Positions 22,635-34,671 of a stretch of DNA of 64,000 bases are shown here, one piece after another; within the stretch, counting starts at the first letter, position 1, and each line of letters opens with the position of its first letter. The notes beneath the pieces were generated by a model that was not told where the DNA came from, made no database searches, and saw only the letters and a program-made list of their open reading frames with translations. The position numbers and the translations under genes were made by a program. This stretch comes from Thuidium tamariscinum (lineage: Eukaryota; Streptophyta; Bryopsida; Hypnales; Thuidiaceae), in NCBI GenBank assembly GCA_947034885.2, contig OX344752.2, forward strand, positions 6,324,001-6,388,000, written 5' to 3'.

Positions 22635-23024
22635 CAGTGGAAACATCCAAAACCATCCATTTAAGGAATTCATCATAGTTGGAGGCATCTTTTTCTAAAA
22701 ATGATATTTTTTTAATATTAGTGAGTGAAAATCATGAATATTAAAATTTTCTTTTCTTTTCAGAATTAGTATGTAATTTTTATAAATTTCCAAAGTGTTG
22801 GCTCCCTAGACCACTCGAACCGTCCTATAGGTGTACCTTTAACTAAACACCTGCTGAAATCAACTGTCAGTGAATGAAAACTATACATGTGTCTTACAAC
22901 TGCGTCAACAAAATTAATTAGAATTAAACATTTGTCGAACGTTTTAATGAATGCTTATGGATAGATTTAGTGGTACTCTAGGGTCCAAGAATAGGTACAG
23001 GGACGGAAATGGGTGTTTCTCCCT
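22635..23024 (+). mobile_element. TA-flanked MITE family A, copy A2
   Basis: The ends CAGTGGAAACATCCAAAA and GGGTGTTTCTCCCT lie between TA (22633-22634) and TA (23025-23026). It is 390 bp and closely matches A1 throughout, including CGAACCGTCCTATAGGTGTA. Confidence 0.87.
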
Positions 23025-23186
23025 TAGGATATCTATGCTCTCTTTTCTAGTTTGTATGGTGAAATTTTCACATTGATGCAAGATGCAATGGTTTTTTGGG
23101 ACTCGATTGAAGTTCATGCGGGTAATGTGAGTTCACCAAAGTGTAGTTTGATGGATGGAACTTTGGGGAGGCCATTGAACCCGTCA

Positions 23187-23231
23187 GTCCCACGAAGTGG
23201 GACGAGCGGATTGCATTTACCCGGGGGTAAA
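23187..23231. other. two adjacent short hairpins
   Basis: GTCCCAC-GAA-GTGGGAC (23187-23203) is followed by TTTACCC-GG-GGGTAAA (23216-23231). Both have perfect 7-bp stems. Function unknown. Confidence 0.4.
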
Positions 23232-23383
23232 CGCTGAGATGATGTATTTTTTTTGCCCCAATTTTTTTCTTTTTGCAAATTCTAATTTCATATTTGCAAT
23301 GAGGGACCCTAAATTTGCTTGATTGAGTCGAGAACATACCCAAGAATGTGGCACAAAATAGGGGGCTCTTTACTTTCATCCCC

Positions 23384-23492
23384 AGATGACACAAGCTTTA
23401 CCTTGTTGGTCTCCACTTTGTAGGACGAATTTAACGTCCCACCAACTTTCGGGGTTCGAATCTCCTTCAAACAATGTTTGTTTTCAATTTAA
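23384..23492 (+). repeat. possible tRNA-derived SINE head
   Basis: GGGGTTCGAATCTCC (about 23450-23466) closely fits a Pol III box B. TACCTTGTTGGTCTC about 60 bases upstream is a weak box A. The stretch ends in an A-rich part. The assignment rests mainly on box B. Confidence 0.3.
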
Positions 23493-23499
23493 AAAAATG

Positions 23500-25770
23500 T
23501 TGGGTTACATTCCAACTTCTTTAAGTGGACTCAAGGTTGATGTTCAACCTATTATAACTTATATACTATAATTGTAGAACAATGGTAGCAGAGAATAATT
23601 CTTCAAATAGATGCTAAAATTTGAGAATTCTTTTTTGAAGATGGACTACATACTACCGACATTCATACAGTAGGATATCACTTAGATAGACAACACTTGT
23701 CGTAGCATCAATTTAAGAAAAATACTTAGTTACAATAACATCATTGCACCTAATTATATTGCAATATACTCACATTTGTTTGAATATTTCTACCAATAAG
23801 AGCTTGAATCCAAATTTATTTCTCTATTGTATCCAAATAAGGTACAAAGACCTAAGAGCAACATCTTCCACCCTCCAACACCTAAAACAATAACCTAGAG
23901 AGAAATTTTTCATGACTCAAAATCACTACAACCTTTCAAAAGCAACCAATGAGAAGTGATAAGTTTTGTGAGGCAACCAATGAAAGTTGAGACATTTAGT
24001 TCTTTAAGGGTGTTCATTGAAGGTGAGTCTACTCTTGCATATTAACTATCCTATGTTTTCAACTTCAAAAATTTGTAAAATAATGGTTGAGTGTTAGAAA
24101 ATTACGAAATTACGGAGGTTCCATTTCCCTTGAATTTGGTACTACTGTACATGTAGGTGAGTTTCATAAATAACTTGGGAACTTTTAGAAGATGTTGAAA
24201 TCTTAAAAACTATTTACAACTATTTCTAAAAACTTGAAAAATTGTTTTTGAGAAAATTTTAAAAAAAGAGTACATTTACGTACAAATAGAAAGAATCAAT
24301 CCAAAAGTAGAAGCATCTTCATAAAGTGCCGAAGACAGAAAGAATTCCTATCTACCTCTCGAATTGTCGAACTAAGAAAAGTAGAAGTATTTTGGCATAA
24401 ACTTGCAGAAACAGATGTACACGTACAATAACCACATCAACTATTTTAGCCACTCAATCCTTGAGATGGAAAAACCTTGGGCTAAATTGGCCTAAAACTA
24501 CCTTGGATGATGACCAAGTTATATGAACTTCCGAAGGACTCCATGAGATTTGCACTTCAACTTCCCAAGCTAGTATATATTGCTCACATAGGCACTTCCT
24601 ATGCTAGTACATATGGAGGGGGTTTGTTCCTCCACTTGTTCCTAACAGGAATATGTACGGGGTCTAATTCTCAGGATGTTGCGTTGGAAATTGTGTCATA
24701 TTAAATTAGTTATAACCTTTAAAAGTCACATGTTAAATTTATTTTAATATAAAGTGGGACCTCCATCAAACACTATTACTTTTGACTGGTTCTACCTCAA
24801 CTTTGTAATGCCACCGCAAACACACTTAGTGACCAATGGATGACAGAGAATTCTCCCATGTGGGACACAAGTGCAATTGTGCATCCTTGGAATTTTGTAC
24901 AGACGGAAGGCCGGAGATCTTGCAGGGTAGTATAACCTCCTAGAAATTAATTTCTATTTATTTTAAAGTACATGATTCACACTGTTTCAAAAAGGGAGAT
25001 TTTCACAGTGACCAGCCCAAGCTTCCAGGGATCATCCAATTTTTTTATTTTTTATTTTTCCCATTGGAAGCCTCCTTCACTTCCTACAACAAATATAAAT
25101 ACTCCATATAAAATAGTGGCATACTGTATTCTACAGTGCGTGATGCAGGTGTACGTACCAGACACCCTGCGGGGGCACAGGCCACTCCAACAAGACCAGC
25201 ACAGTCGTCACTTTTGTTACGTCACCATCGTTTTTGGCGACTGAGGACTCTGTACTTGAAAATATCCGTACCCCCTGTCAAGCCCTTTTGATTTTCCCTT
25301 TAACATTTGGACCGTTTCTGTTGGTCCAGAAAACAGTTCATTGAAACCAGGGGAACCAGTGAGTCCCTGGCAGAGCTCCTCTAAACCCTTTTTTAAAAAA
25401 CTGTTTTTTATTTATTTTCAAAACAGTCGCCTCTAAACCCTTTTTCTTAAAACTGTTTTTTATTTATTTTTAAAACAGGCGCCTCTAAACCCTTTATTTT
25501 AAAAGTCCTTTTTTTTATAAACAAATGCCTCTAAACCCTTTGACTAGTTCCTTGACTGAAATGACTGGATTCTAAAGAGTGCCGTGCTTGCATCTCCCCA
25601 AAGAGCCACAATCATTGTTGTGGGACTTTTATATGGCAGTTCTCGTAGTCAGTGATTTGTACGAATGATGAAGGTGCATGCTGCACAGACAGTGAGACTT
25701 TGGGGGAATCAACATTTTACATGACATTCATATGGATTCAATACCGCTGCATGTGATGCAGGAACGGTGA
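23500..25770 (+). repeat. diverged duplicated block, copy 1
   Basis: This block shows collinear similarity to 28370-31010. GGACT.AAGGTTGATGTTCAAC and the following 550 bases match 28390-29080. CCAGACACCCTGCGGGGGC matches 29397-29416. The CCTCTAAACCC units and TGACTGGATTCTA stretch match 30060-30125. GCATGCTGCACA.A. with CATTCATATG.ATTCAATACCG matches 30925-31000. It could be a segmental duplication or two old copies of a long element. Confidence 0.55.
25373..25545 (+). repeat. tandem array of about 50-bp units (CCTCTAAACCCTTT)
   Basis: Four starts of CCTCTAAACCCTTT are spaced about 46-55 bases. Three are followed by AAAACTGTTTTTTATTTATT or a decayed form. The unit contains TAAACCC, but this is not a telomeric array because the motif is not contiguous. 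Confidence 0.75.
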
Positions 25771-26273
25771 GTAATGCGGTATGGAATTTTAGGAACTCTA
25801 ACACCGGAGTGGTGGCAGGGATACTAAGAGCACTTCCAATGCGCCTATGGAAACAACACAGGAACGGTGCCAAGGGGCCATGTAATGTTGCTTTGCAAAA
25901 AACCACTCCCCAATGCAAATGCTACTGTCAACCGTATTTCCCAGGGCTCTCCATACATGAGCCCCTGCTCTGCATATTTGGGCGATATGTGAAGTACGGA
26001 AAACAACTCTACGAGCAGATTCTCTGACAACAATGACAGGTGGTGGTGGTGGTTCCCGGGTTCTAAAGCGCAGTCTCACCAAAAGTACGCCGAAAAACTC
26101 AACATAGATTCCTCAGGAAGATAAAAAAAAAGGAGAGTTTGCCGCCATGTTCTGCTCTCACATTGGGGCGTGGGATGCTGAAAACGAGCTTGGCCCGGTC
26201 CATCGTACGGCAATAGACCTGAGCCTCACAAGTTCCCGTGTTGTTTGCAGGATAAGCATTCGAAGTGCTTTAA

Positions 26274-26544
26274 GGTGGGTACACCCAAAAGCGCCCTGTT
26301 CCTAAAAGCCCCATCTACAGTGTACATACATTTCCGAAATCAGTCATGTTCACAAACTGTAGATGGCGCTTTCAGAAACAGATGTTGACTGTTAATAACT
26401 TTTGCATACGGTATCCAAATTGTGCGTTTTTTGGTGCGTTGGAACATGCTTTCACTTGCCAAGAAGACTACATAAAAATTTGAACTCATTAATAGCAGGA
26501 ACTAGGCTCAGTATGAATAAGTGGCGCTTTTGGGTGTACCTACC
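26274..26544. mobile_element. MITE family C with long inverted ends
   Basis: GGTGGGTACACCCAAAAGCG at the left pairs with the inverted right end GGTAGGTACACCCAAAAGCG. Both ends are bordered by TTAA (26270-26273 and 26545-26548), which also contains TA, so the duplication could be either. A second inner inverted repeat, CCCATCTACAGT with ACTGTAGATGGCG, lies at about 26310-26372. Non-coding. Confidence 0.8.
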
Positions 26545-26549
26545 TTAAG

Positions 26550-26745
26550 TGAGTGATGGATGACAAAGGATCTTCTCATGTGAGATAGAGGTGCAATTGT
26601 TCATCTTTGAAATTTTGGTAGAAAAGGAAAGGTCTTACACTATAGTTTGCCTCTAATCAGTTTTCTATGTAGATGATTCACACAATACAAAAAAATTTGA
26701 TATTCACAATAGCGAGTCCATCCTTCCAAAGTTAAACAATTGCAA
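26550..26745 (+). repeat. partial copy of part of the 23.5-25.8 kb block
   Basis: GGATGACA.AG.ATTCT, CATGTG.GA.A.AGGTGCAATTGT and GATTCACAC match 24835-25020 in order. Confidence 0.5.
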
Positions 26746-26789
26746 CTGTAGCAATGATAATCATGTTTTGTAACTTTTTGAGCATTTTG

Positions 26790-27290
26790 AGCTTTTGCAA
26801 AAGTATAGCAAAGTCTTTGTCTCCTTCAAGAAATAAATTTTTTTTAGCATATTTATGATAGTAGTTGAACCTAAACTAGCTTATTAACCAATTGATGGCC
26901 ATAAATCTACAACCCTTTTTTTCATGCTATGCTCTAATCATCTTTGATATAAAATCAATGACCGTGACATGAAAAAAAAGAAACCTACTCAATCACTATT
27001 ATTGTACATGAACAGATGAAAAGATGAAATAAATCAAATATAAAGTTCTAAAATGAACATCATCATCCCTTACATCATCTTTCACCTTCAAGGGTGTGGT
27101 GTATAGAGAAAGATAACTTTTGGAATGTGAAAATAATTACTTTATTGACAATGTCTATAGAAAGAAATGAGATCACCATCAATCCATTGAATTGCGCATA
27201 TAAAAGGGAAGGATGCCATTTTTCATTAAATTTGTACTAACCCTTTCACAATGTGATCGAGATTCATGATGCTATGGTTACCCTCTAAAA
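26790..27290 (+). repeat. dispersed repeat H, copy 1, unoccupied at TTAA
   Basis: The left part matches 35598-35880 (ATAGCAAAG, GAACCTAAA.T.GC, TTGATGGCCA.AA, ATGAAATAAATCAAATAT). The right part matches 43200-43596 joined to 44542-44590. Here TTAA at 27226-27229 is single, whereas in the third copy a 941-bp element sits at this exact point. Confidence 0.65.
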
Positions 27291-27574
27291 ACATGGCTGC
27301 CATTGTACACCCAACTTGGCTCACTCAAATTTTCCATCTAATTTTGAAGGGCCCTCAATTTCCTTAATCCTCACCCTTGCTCACCAAATATGGCCCCTAA
27401 AAGATAGTCGAATGGCCGCTCATCAAGTAGAATAAAAGATAAAGCAACTAAACCTAAGATGAAAAGTGATTTCAAGGGCCAATATCACTCTTATTTGGAT
27501 GAATAAACTTAAATTTAATCCTCATTTTTTGCATTTCATCCATTTCCAAAGATGTGACAACTGCAATCTACTTG

Positions 27575-27896
27575 GTTTACAAGACTGCGAGTTCCCAAAT
27601 GCTGGGAACTCTGGGAATGCAATGCTGATGTGGTCGAGCGACTGCCACATCAAAAAATACTAATTATTTATTAAATTAAATTAATTATTAAATATTTTCA
27701 AAATATTCTTTGAATCATTTTTTTCTTTTTAATACATTCTGAAGTTTTTTGGAAAAAGAAAATTTTAATTTTTTTTTCAAAATTCAAAAATTCAGACCAG
27801 CAGGGGCATTCAGACCAGCAGGGGCTGGGCTGCAGCAGTGGGAACAGTTTCAGAGAACACCCCTGAAACAGTCTTCTGGGGGCCCAAAAATCCTCT
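27575..27896 (+). mobile_element. family D MITE, copy D2
   Basis: It matches D1 over GACTGCGAGTTCCCA, GATGTGGTCGAGCGACTGCC, ACATTCTGAAGTTTTTTG, the CAGACCAGCAGGGGC block (partly duplicated here) and the right end AAATCCTCT before TA. The left inverted repeat is decayed. Confidence 0.7.
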
Positions 27897-27899
27897 TAT

Positions 27900-28140
27900 G
27901 GCTCCAACAAAAACTGATTGTTTCCTGCACTGCCCAAATTAAATGGAAATATATCAAAATCCCGGGTGTGAAAGCCACTAATGGATGTAGCCCACGTGGT
28001 TTTGCAAAGCCAGGTGTTGAACATCAGCAGCACTGGGGTTGACAAACTTCTCCCAACCTGGTTGATATCTGATTTTTGAGAGAATGCCATCTGACTGCAG
28101 TCGGTATTGGAAAAGTGGGAATTGGGCCTCGTGAATTTGA
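27900..28140. repeat. dispersed repeat shared with 48750-48960
   Basis: Blocks GGTGTGAAA.GC, GATGT.GCCCAC.TGG, CATCAGCAG.ACTG.GTTGAC and CATCTGACTGCAGTC occur in the same order at 48750-48960. It is moderately GC-rich. Its origin is unknown, and it could be an internal piece of a retroelement. Confidence 0.5.
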
Positions 28141-29524
28141 AATGAATCAAATTTGACACTCAAATTTTTTGACAACTCGTGCGCCGTATGTCATGGCCAC
28201 CGATGTTATGATGGAAGTAAAAAGATTTTGTGCAACCCTCCTTGCGAAGAGCTTTCTAACAATACCAAGAACACAAATCGGGGATATGCGGTCGCGGAGA
28301 TCTCACCGTCACTAACAAACACACAAACAACCTTATTTTATGTATAGATTATGCTAAAAGAAAAATAATGGTCTCGGTGGTCAATTTCTTTGGGTGGACT
28401 TGAGGTTGACGTTCAACGCGCTATAACTTGTATATTCTAGTTGTAAGATAAGTGGGTTTCAACTCTAGTTCTAGGATAAGTGTGGCGGAAAATAATCTTG
28501 AAAATAGGTACCAAATTTTTTAGGGATTCTTTTTTAAGACTCTATACTAGCAAAATGTGTGCGGCATGATACTAGTTAGATAGAAAACACTTGTCTCAAC
28601 AACACTTTTAGAAATATGATTAATTTCAATAAGAAAATAGTGCCTAGTTGTATTGCAACTCACTAACACTTGTTTGAATAATGCACTCCAAAATGAGTAC
28701 ACACATTGATTTTGAAAATGTTCAACACTGAAATCTATTTACAATAGATGATCAACAAACTCTGAAAAGTTTGAATTCAAAATCTTTTGTGTGTGGGTAT
28801 CCAAATAAAATAAAAACACCTAGTAGCAACATTTTTCATTTTCCAACACCTCAAAATATGGCCTTGAAAGAACTGACTTCCATGCCTCCAATGCACCACA
28901 ACTTTTCAAAAACAACCAATGAGAAGTGAGTAATTTTGCGAAGCTGCAACCAGTGAAAGTTGAGATATTTTTGGTTCTTCAAAACAGAGTCTCCATTTGA
29001 GGCAAGTCTAGTACGGTGGCTCCCCTATGTTTTCAACATTAAAAAAATGTTGAAAATAATGCCGGTAGAGTGTCTGAAAAAGAGGAATTCACTGGGTATT
29101 GAGTTCCTCTGGAGCATGCCATCCATCTCATAAATGTGTGGGGCCATCAATTTTGATCTTTGAGATCGTTGGTCCCACACCCTTGGTTTTTTTAGGGTTT
29201 TTTTTTGGTTTGAACGAATGGGGAGAACCTGTTGCCATTGTTGCTCTTGGATGTTTCTATACCTCAATCCATTGTTTCTATGCGTTGGAATATCCGCTCT
29301 GACTTCCGACCTGAGCAAGTAAATTATACAAATGAAAAATATAAAATATCTTTTGGACATTCTCAAGTGTCGTACACAGGTGTTACCTTTTATATCAGAC
29401 ACCTGTGGGGGCCTGCGAGGGGAGTTGCCCTCTCCTGGCAGTCACGTTTTTGGCACCCGATGACTTTCTTGCTGCCCCACCAAAAGATCCATGCCCCTCA
29501 AAACACTTTTTAAAATGAGTTTTT

Positions 29525-29635
29525 CTTCTAAACACACATGGACAATTACTATTGATGAAGGAAACAGAAAGTCACTTACGCTCAGTGTTTCCTCTTTCAA
29601 TCCTCATTGTCCATGTGTATTTGAAAAAAAACTAA
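29525..29635. repeat. facing pair of LINE-tail motifs
   Basis: ACACATGGACAATTACTATTG in minus orientation (about 29531) is followed within 100 bases by CTCATTGTCCATGTGTATTT in plus orientation, so the segment can fold back. Confidence 0.5.
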
Positions 29636-29689
29636 AAACTAACTTACTAAGCTTGACGGAAATGGGGAACTATGCTTAAGGTTGACCCA

Positions 29690-30060
29690 GGAGAGGCAGA
29701 ACCTTCAAAACACTTTTTTTCTTTCTTTATTCATTTTGTGGGGAACACATGGACAATGAGGATTGAAAGAGGAAACAGTTTGTAAGTTAAGTTGAAAAAA
29801 AGGGGGAACTCCATTAGTCGGGCAGAACCCCTCCAAACCCTTTTTTCCAAAATTATTTTTGGAAACACATGGACAATGAGGATTGAAAGCGGAAACAGTT
29901 CATAAGTGACATTGGAAAAGGGTCCGGGTCTGGGGGAACTAGGTGGGCAGAACCTCCCAAAACACCCTTTTTTTCTTTATTATTGATTTTGGAAACACAT
30001 GGACAATGAGGATTGATAGAGGAAACCGAATATTGAAAACGCGGGAACCGGCCAGTCTAC
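29690..30060 (-). repeat. tandem array with ACACATGGACAATGAGGATT core
   Basis: Three units of about 115-125 bp share ACACATGGACAATGAGGATTG followed by A.AG.GGAAAC and, upstream, AACC.CC.AAACCC/CACTTTTT. The core is again the element-tail motif. Confidence 0.75.
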
Positions 30061-30304
30061 GGTGAACCCAAACCCTCCTTAACACTTTGACGAGCACTTT
30101 GACGCTAATGACTGGACTCTAATAGTTCCATGATTGCATCTCCAGAAAAAAAAAAGTGACAAAAAAGTGACATAGTCAACTGACTTTTTTTTTGTAATTT
30201 CGTAACAACACGTGGACAATTTTCATTGCTAGGGGAAACTGCCCAGCAGAGCAGAGGCTGCATTGCAGAAATTGTCCATATATGTTTCAAGATTTTTAAA
30301 AAAA

Positions 30305-30660
30305 TGTCTGCGTCGAACCTTCTTTTGCTGATTTTCGGAGGAGAGAAAAACAGAAATAAAAAGAACCATAGTGACGTAAAAGATGCGTCAAACTTTCTTT
30401 TGCTGATTTTCAGAGGAGAAAAAAAACAGAAATAAAAAGAACCAAAGTGACATAAAAGATGCATCAAACCTTCTTTCGCTGATTTTCGGAGGAGAAAAAA
30501 ACAGAAATAAAAAGAACCATAGTGACGTAAAAGATGCGTCGAACCTTCTTTTGCATTTTTGGCGTACGTCGAAAAACCGAAGCAAAAGAAACACCATGAC
30601 ATAAGATGCGTCAAACCTTCTTTTTGCATTTTCGGAGGACACAACTTAGAAACGGAAGTA
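30305..30660 (+). repeat. minisatellite of about 74-bp units
   Basis: Five units begin GCGTC.AACCTTCTTTTGC. Three continue through TGATTTTCGGAGGAGA, a CAGAAATAAAAAGAACCA block and GTGAC.TAAAAGAT. The last two are diverged. Repetition creates a 190-codon minus-strand frame with matching repeats, which I do not regard as a gene. Confidence 0.85.
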
Positions 30661-31009
30661 AAAGAAAACAAAGACATGAAACCCGGGCAAGGCCGAAATC
30701 ACGGGCGAGGGAGCCTCGCGATGATCACGTGATTCATCAGGCCAGTTTCCAGTGCATCTCAAGGTGGGTAGCATAGTCTTTCGGAAACCATGAATTTTCG
30801 ACGAGACTGAGGAAGATGTCGAGGACTTTGGTGGGGAACTGTGGACAAGTCTTCGGCCACGCGACTTGGTCGTCTGACTTTGGTATGACGGTACTCACTT
30901 CTTTATGGCACTCATTTCTTTATAGGTGCATGCCGCACAAGAGAATGAGACTTTGGTAGGATGAAAACTCCACATGATGGCATTCGTATGAATTCAATAC
31001 CGCCACCAC

Positions 31010-31370
31010 CAGAGGCGAATATATGATGAATTCATCACCGCACGAGGGGCAATATGAAATCAATACTGCACAAGATGTGATATAAAGTCGTAAACGGCAT
31101 GAGATTTAATATGAAGTCATGGCCTCACGAGATGCAATATGAATTCAATACGGCACAAGATGCAAGTTTCATAGGAATGTGTCCTATAAATTGAAATTTG
31201 GGTTGGTTCAAATAGTTGCAATATGAAGTCATAAACACATGAGATGTAATATGAAGTCATCGCCTCATGAGATACAATATGAAGTCCATACGGCACAAGA
31301 TGCAAATTTCATAGGGATGTGTATCCTATGATTTGAAATTTCAGGTAGTCCAAATAATTGCAACTTCAGC
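31010..31370 (+). repeat. imperfect tandem array around CAATATGAAGTCAT
   Basis: Units combine ATGA.ATGCAATATGAA.TCA with TACGGCACAAGATGCAA and TTCATAGG.ATGTGT. Two longer units of about 125 bp (31130-31255 and 31255-31380) repeat TCATAGG, ATTTGAAATTT and AAATA.TTGCAA. Confidence 0.65.
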
Positions 31371-31479
31371 AATCATATGAAAGTGGTATGAAAATTGCAT
31401 TTGCATGATTGAATTCATAGGAATGTCATATGAAGATTTAGAAGCTTACAATCCAATTCGGACCACTTAAGCACTAAAA

Positions 31480-33228
31480 CTAACCTAAGTTTTTCGACTA
31501 TGTTTCAACCAAAAAAGTTCCAAAACTGCCATTTCTAGTATGAATTCTAAATTTTTGAAATAAAACATTTTTTGTCACATGTAACCATAAGATTTTGTAG
31601 TACACTCATTTGAAATGATGTGGAAAAAAAATTCAAAAATTTCTACCATGGATTGACCAAAATCCTGTATTTGGCCCTACAAAAAACTTGGTAGATGCAT
31701 TGCACAAGCTCATATTTGTATGAAAAATTGTCCATGTCATTGGTACTTCTTTAGTTTCATTCTTCAAGTGATGTTGGCTACATGCTTGAAAATTTTCTAA
31801 TCATTTTGAATTGTACAATATATAGGAAAAAAATAGTAAGTAGAATAAGTAGACAATGATTCAAAATACTATTCCATATGAATAGGTCAGTTTTGGCATG
31901 AACTTGCCAAAATATTATAATTTTAGCAATTCAATAGTTCAACAAATAAATAAGAATATTTTTGTTTTCATCACTTTTAAGAGGATACTTCTAATTTTGG
32001 ATTGGTTCTTTCTATTTATGAAAGAATGTGTTCTTTTTTCTAATTTTTTTTAGATTTTTAGAAATAGTTGTAAATAATTTCCTAAATTTGAACATATTCC
32101 AAAATTTTCCGAGTTATTTACAAAATTGATCTAAATGTATAGTATTGTTAAGAACTTGTTTTTGAAATTGAAAAATTTCAATTTCAATGGTTGCAATGTT
32201 GTCATAAAAAAATTGCATCCAATGTTGTTAATTTTCAAAAGTATTTGAAATTGAATTAACTGTTTAGTGATCAAGTTGACCAGTTTTTGGTTGATTTTTA
32301 GACTTTTTGTCTGTTGTTCTTCAAGTAACATCTCATTTCAAAATACCTAGAGAACAACACAATTAGAGTGTCTTTGTACGCTTCTAATGAAGCCAATTTG
32401 AAAAAAATGTGTGCAAAATGCATTAGCTACACATGTCCAAACTTGAATTGAGCGCCCCTTGACATGTAAAATATTGCAAAAATATATATAATGAATGTAA
32501 AAGATGACTACTTATATGTGTGAAAAAACTAGTTGGAAGGTTTAGGATTGATTTTTAAAGCATTTAGTGAAATTTATGCCCAATTGTCGCAAACCTTATT
32601 TAGCACTAGTATTAGAAGTTGTTTGGAACACATCAATCTTTGAATATTAATTACAAGGATGTAAACCATTGGATCACTTTCATTTTTTTGTTTGGTACAA
32701 GGATACATCCTATAGAACCGATTTATACAATTCAACTTAGAATTACATCCATAGAATAGTCACAATACGGGACTTTTCAAGAATCATATATAAAAATTGT
32801 GCCCACCCCCCAAATCAATCACGGCCATTAAAGGGTTAAATAATAAACTTCAAAGTTTGTTTTAGAATATAATTCTATAATTGCCCTCAAACAAAAATTC
32901 CTCATAACTTTTGACTCATTGATCAAAATGGAATAATTCAAAGCTTTCTATGTATTTTCAAATTTTTATTTCTAAAAAAGTGATTTTTCTAGATCTACCT
33001 ATATTGTCTGACTGTCTGAGTTGAGAAAGGAACAACATATCATACAATAACAATAACTTTGAACTGTATAGTCAAAAGTTATGATGATTGTTGGCCCTTA
33101 AAGATACAATTCCTTGTCCACCTATTGTGTGAATTTTTTTTTAGATAATAAAATCTGTAGTCACATATACCTACCTAAAAATTTTATGTTGCCAAAATTC
33201 CAAAAATGGTAGCTTGATCCTTTAGAGG
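31480..33228 (+). mobile_element. TTAA-family element with internal insertions
   Basis: The right end CCTTTAGAGG lies before TTAA (33229-33232). The left end near 31480 is decayed (CTAACCTAAG). The interior matches the reference copy at 18023-18966, but is split at about 31877-32160 by unrelated sequence and at 32260-32835 by a second TTAA element. Confidence 0.7.
32260..32835. mobile_element. TTAA-flanked element nested in a TTAA-family copy
   Basis: TTAA at 32256-32259 and at 32836-32839 border 576 bp whose ends are CTGTTTAGTG and, inverted, CCCTTTAATG. The reference copy has a single TTAA at 18554-18557 in the same sequence context (AATTGAATTAAATAA), so this is a clean insertion with duplication of TTAA. 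Confidence 0.75.
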
Positions 33229-33239
33229 TTAAGGAATAC

Positions 33240-34667
33240 ATCATGGCTCTTAGTTGGGTTGGGTGGGATAAATTTTTTCTTGTGTGGAAAAATAGATTTC
33301 AAATGGATTTGAAATTTTTTTAATATTTTTTCACTCCAAAACTAAAAAAATTTGTGAATTTTTTTGGTCAAAATTCTATAAAATATAGTCTTGATATATA
33401 GGTATATCTAATTCCGACCATATACTGATCAAGAAATTTAAAAGAAATCAACGGCTTTTAATCCATCATAATGGATTGGATACTCCCACCTCCTATGCTC
33501 AAAAATAAAATAACCTAGACTCTCAAAATGGAAGGTGATTGGAAAGGGGTTGGTTTCCTTAATGCTATGAAAATTGTATCTAGTACAATATGAATGTCAT
33601 GCTATACAAAATTCGCATCCGGTGCAGAAAGGACCTTCATACACATTATTTTATGAGTCACTCGTATGACTCTGATTAGGGTTTGTTTTTTAAATGTGAC
33701 CTTGGGATTGGGTTCTTTGACAAAATGGTTAGAATCAACCTCAGTTGTGAACAAAGTTTCCCTCAACAATCTTTGTACTACACTACTGTAGTCAGAATGA
33801 ATTTGGGCTCAATTAGCCGTAGGCCTCTCCTTGGGAAATTCAACTGACTTTGCCTTCAAATTGTTTGGTTTGCAACTTGTTGACCCTAATTTTGATTAGC
33901 CCCAAAAGTTTATTTTCTACCCTTAGCCTACATAATTTCTTCTTTGTTTTCAGTACAACCAACCAATTTAAACCTATTTATTTTCAACTTTGGGGATCCT
34001 CTATCTTAACCCCCTAATTGCCCAAGGTACCAAATTTGGGTGTGAACAATGCTTTGAAATTAAATAAAACCTAACCAAGTTGCTATTTATTTGTAGTTAA
34101 CATTATTGAAAAAAAAATCTTTTTGAAGTCTAGCTTTAGCATAAAAAAACATTTGAAAATAATTGATTATGATTTTTCTGTTCAAGATTTTGTGCAAGGG
34201 TGCCCATTACAATCTTGACTTCCCATAGTGCTTGGGGCTCTTGGAAAAGAGACTCAATTTAGTAGTCTAGATCTTGGAAAAAAAATCGCATTAGAAATTC
34301 TTTTTCAAAAATTGTAGAGCATAATTGAAAAGTTATAGATTGATTGGAGTTATGCATGTTTTTCCCTTTAACCTCATTATTATTTTTGGTGACTAACTTT
34401 TTTGATTTGGCAATGACATGTGAAAAGAGAAGTGAAAAATCCAATCACTTTTGTAGTTTTAAAACCCTCAATATCAAATATTATAATCTTTCAATCCATA
34501 AGTGTTATTGTTATCTTTTCTTTTCCTATGTGATCTCTAGCATGTTTAGCTTGAATTTGTACAATTAGAATTCAAAAAAATATTGATACAAACTACAAAA
34601 TGTGGACTTTGGATTCAATTTAGAGTAAGTTCTTAGAAGTTCATGAAAGGCCTTAGGCATTTAGGGA
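33240..34667. other. AT-rich interval without recognised gene
   Basis: No element ends, RNA genes or convincing coding sequence seen. Confidence 0.4.
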
Positions 34668-34671
34668 TTAA

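Larger units (their letters stand above)
28370..31010 (+). repeat. diverged duplicated block, copy 2
   Basis: Collinear with 23500-25770 as described there. It is longer because of tandem arrays at 29690-30060 and 30305-30660 and of inserted sequence up to about 30900. Confidence 0.55.

Noticed and set aside
23187..23231. Terminator- or riboswitch-like structure
   Set aside because: Two short hairpins are visible, but there is no transcribed context and no known motif.
25373..25545. Possible interstitial telomere array (TAAACCC)
   Set aside because: The motif occurs once per ~50-bp unit and is not a contiguous TTTAGGG repeat.
30105..30677. 190-codon minus-strand frame with internal protein repeats
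   Set aside because: It arises from the ~74-bp minisatellite plus LINE-tail sequence; the protein is Phe/Ser/Lys-rich with no known relative.
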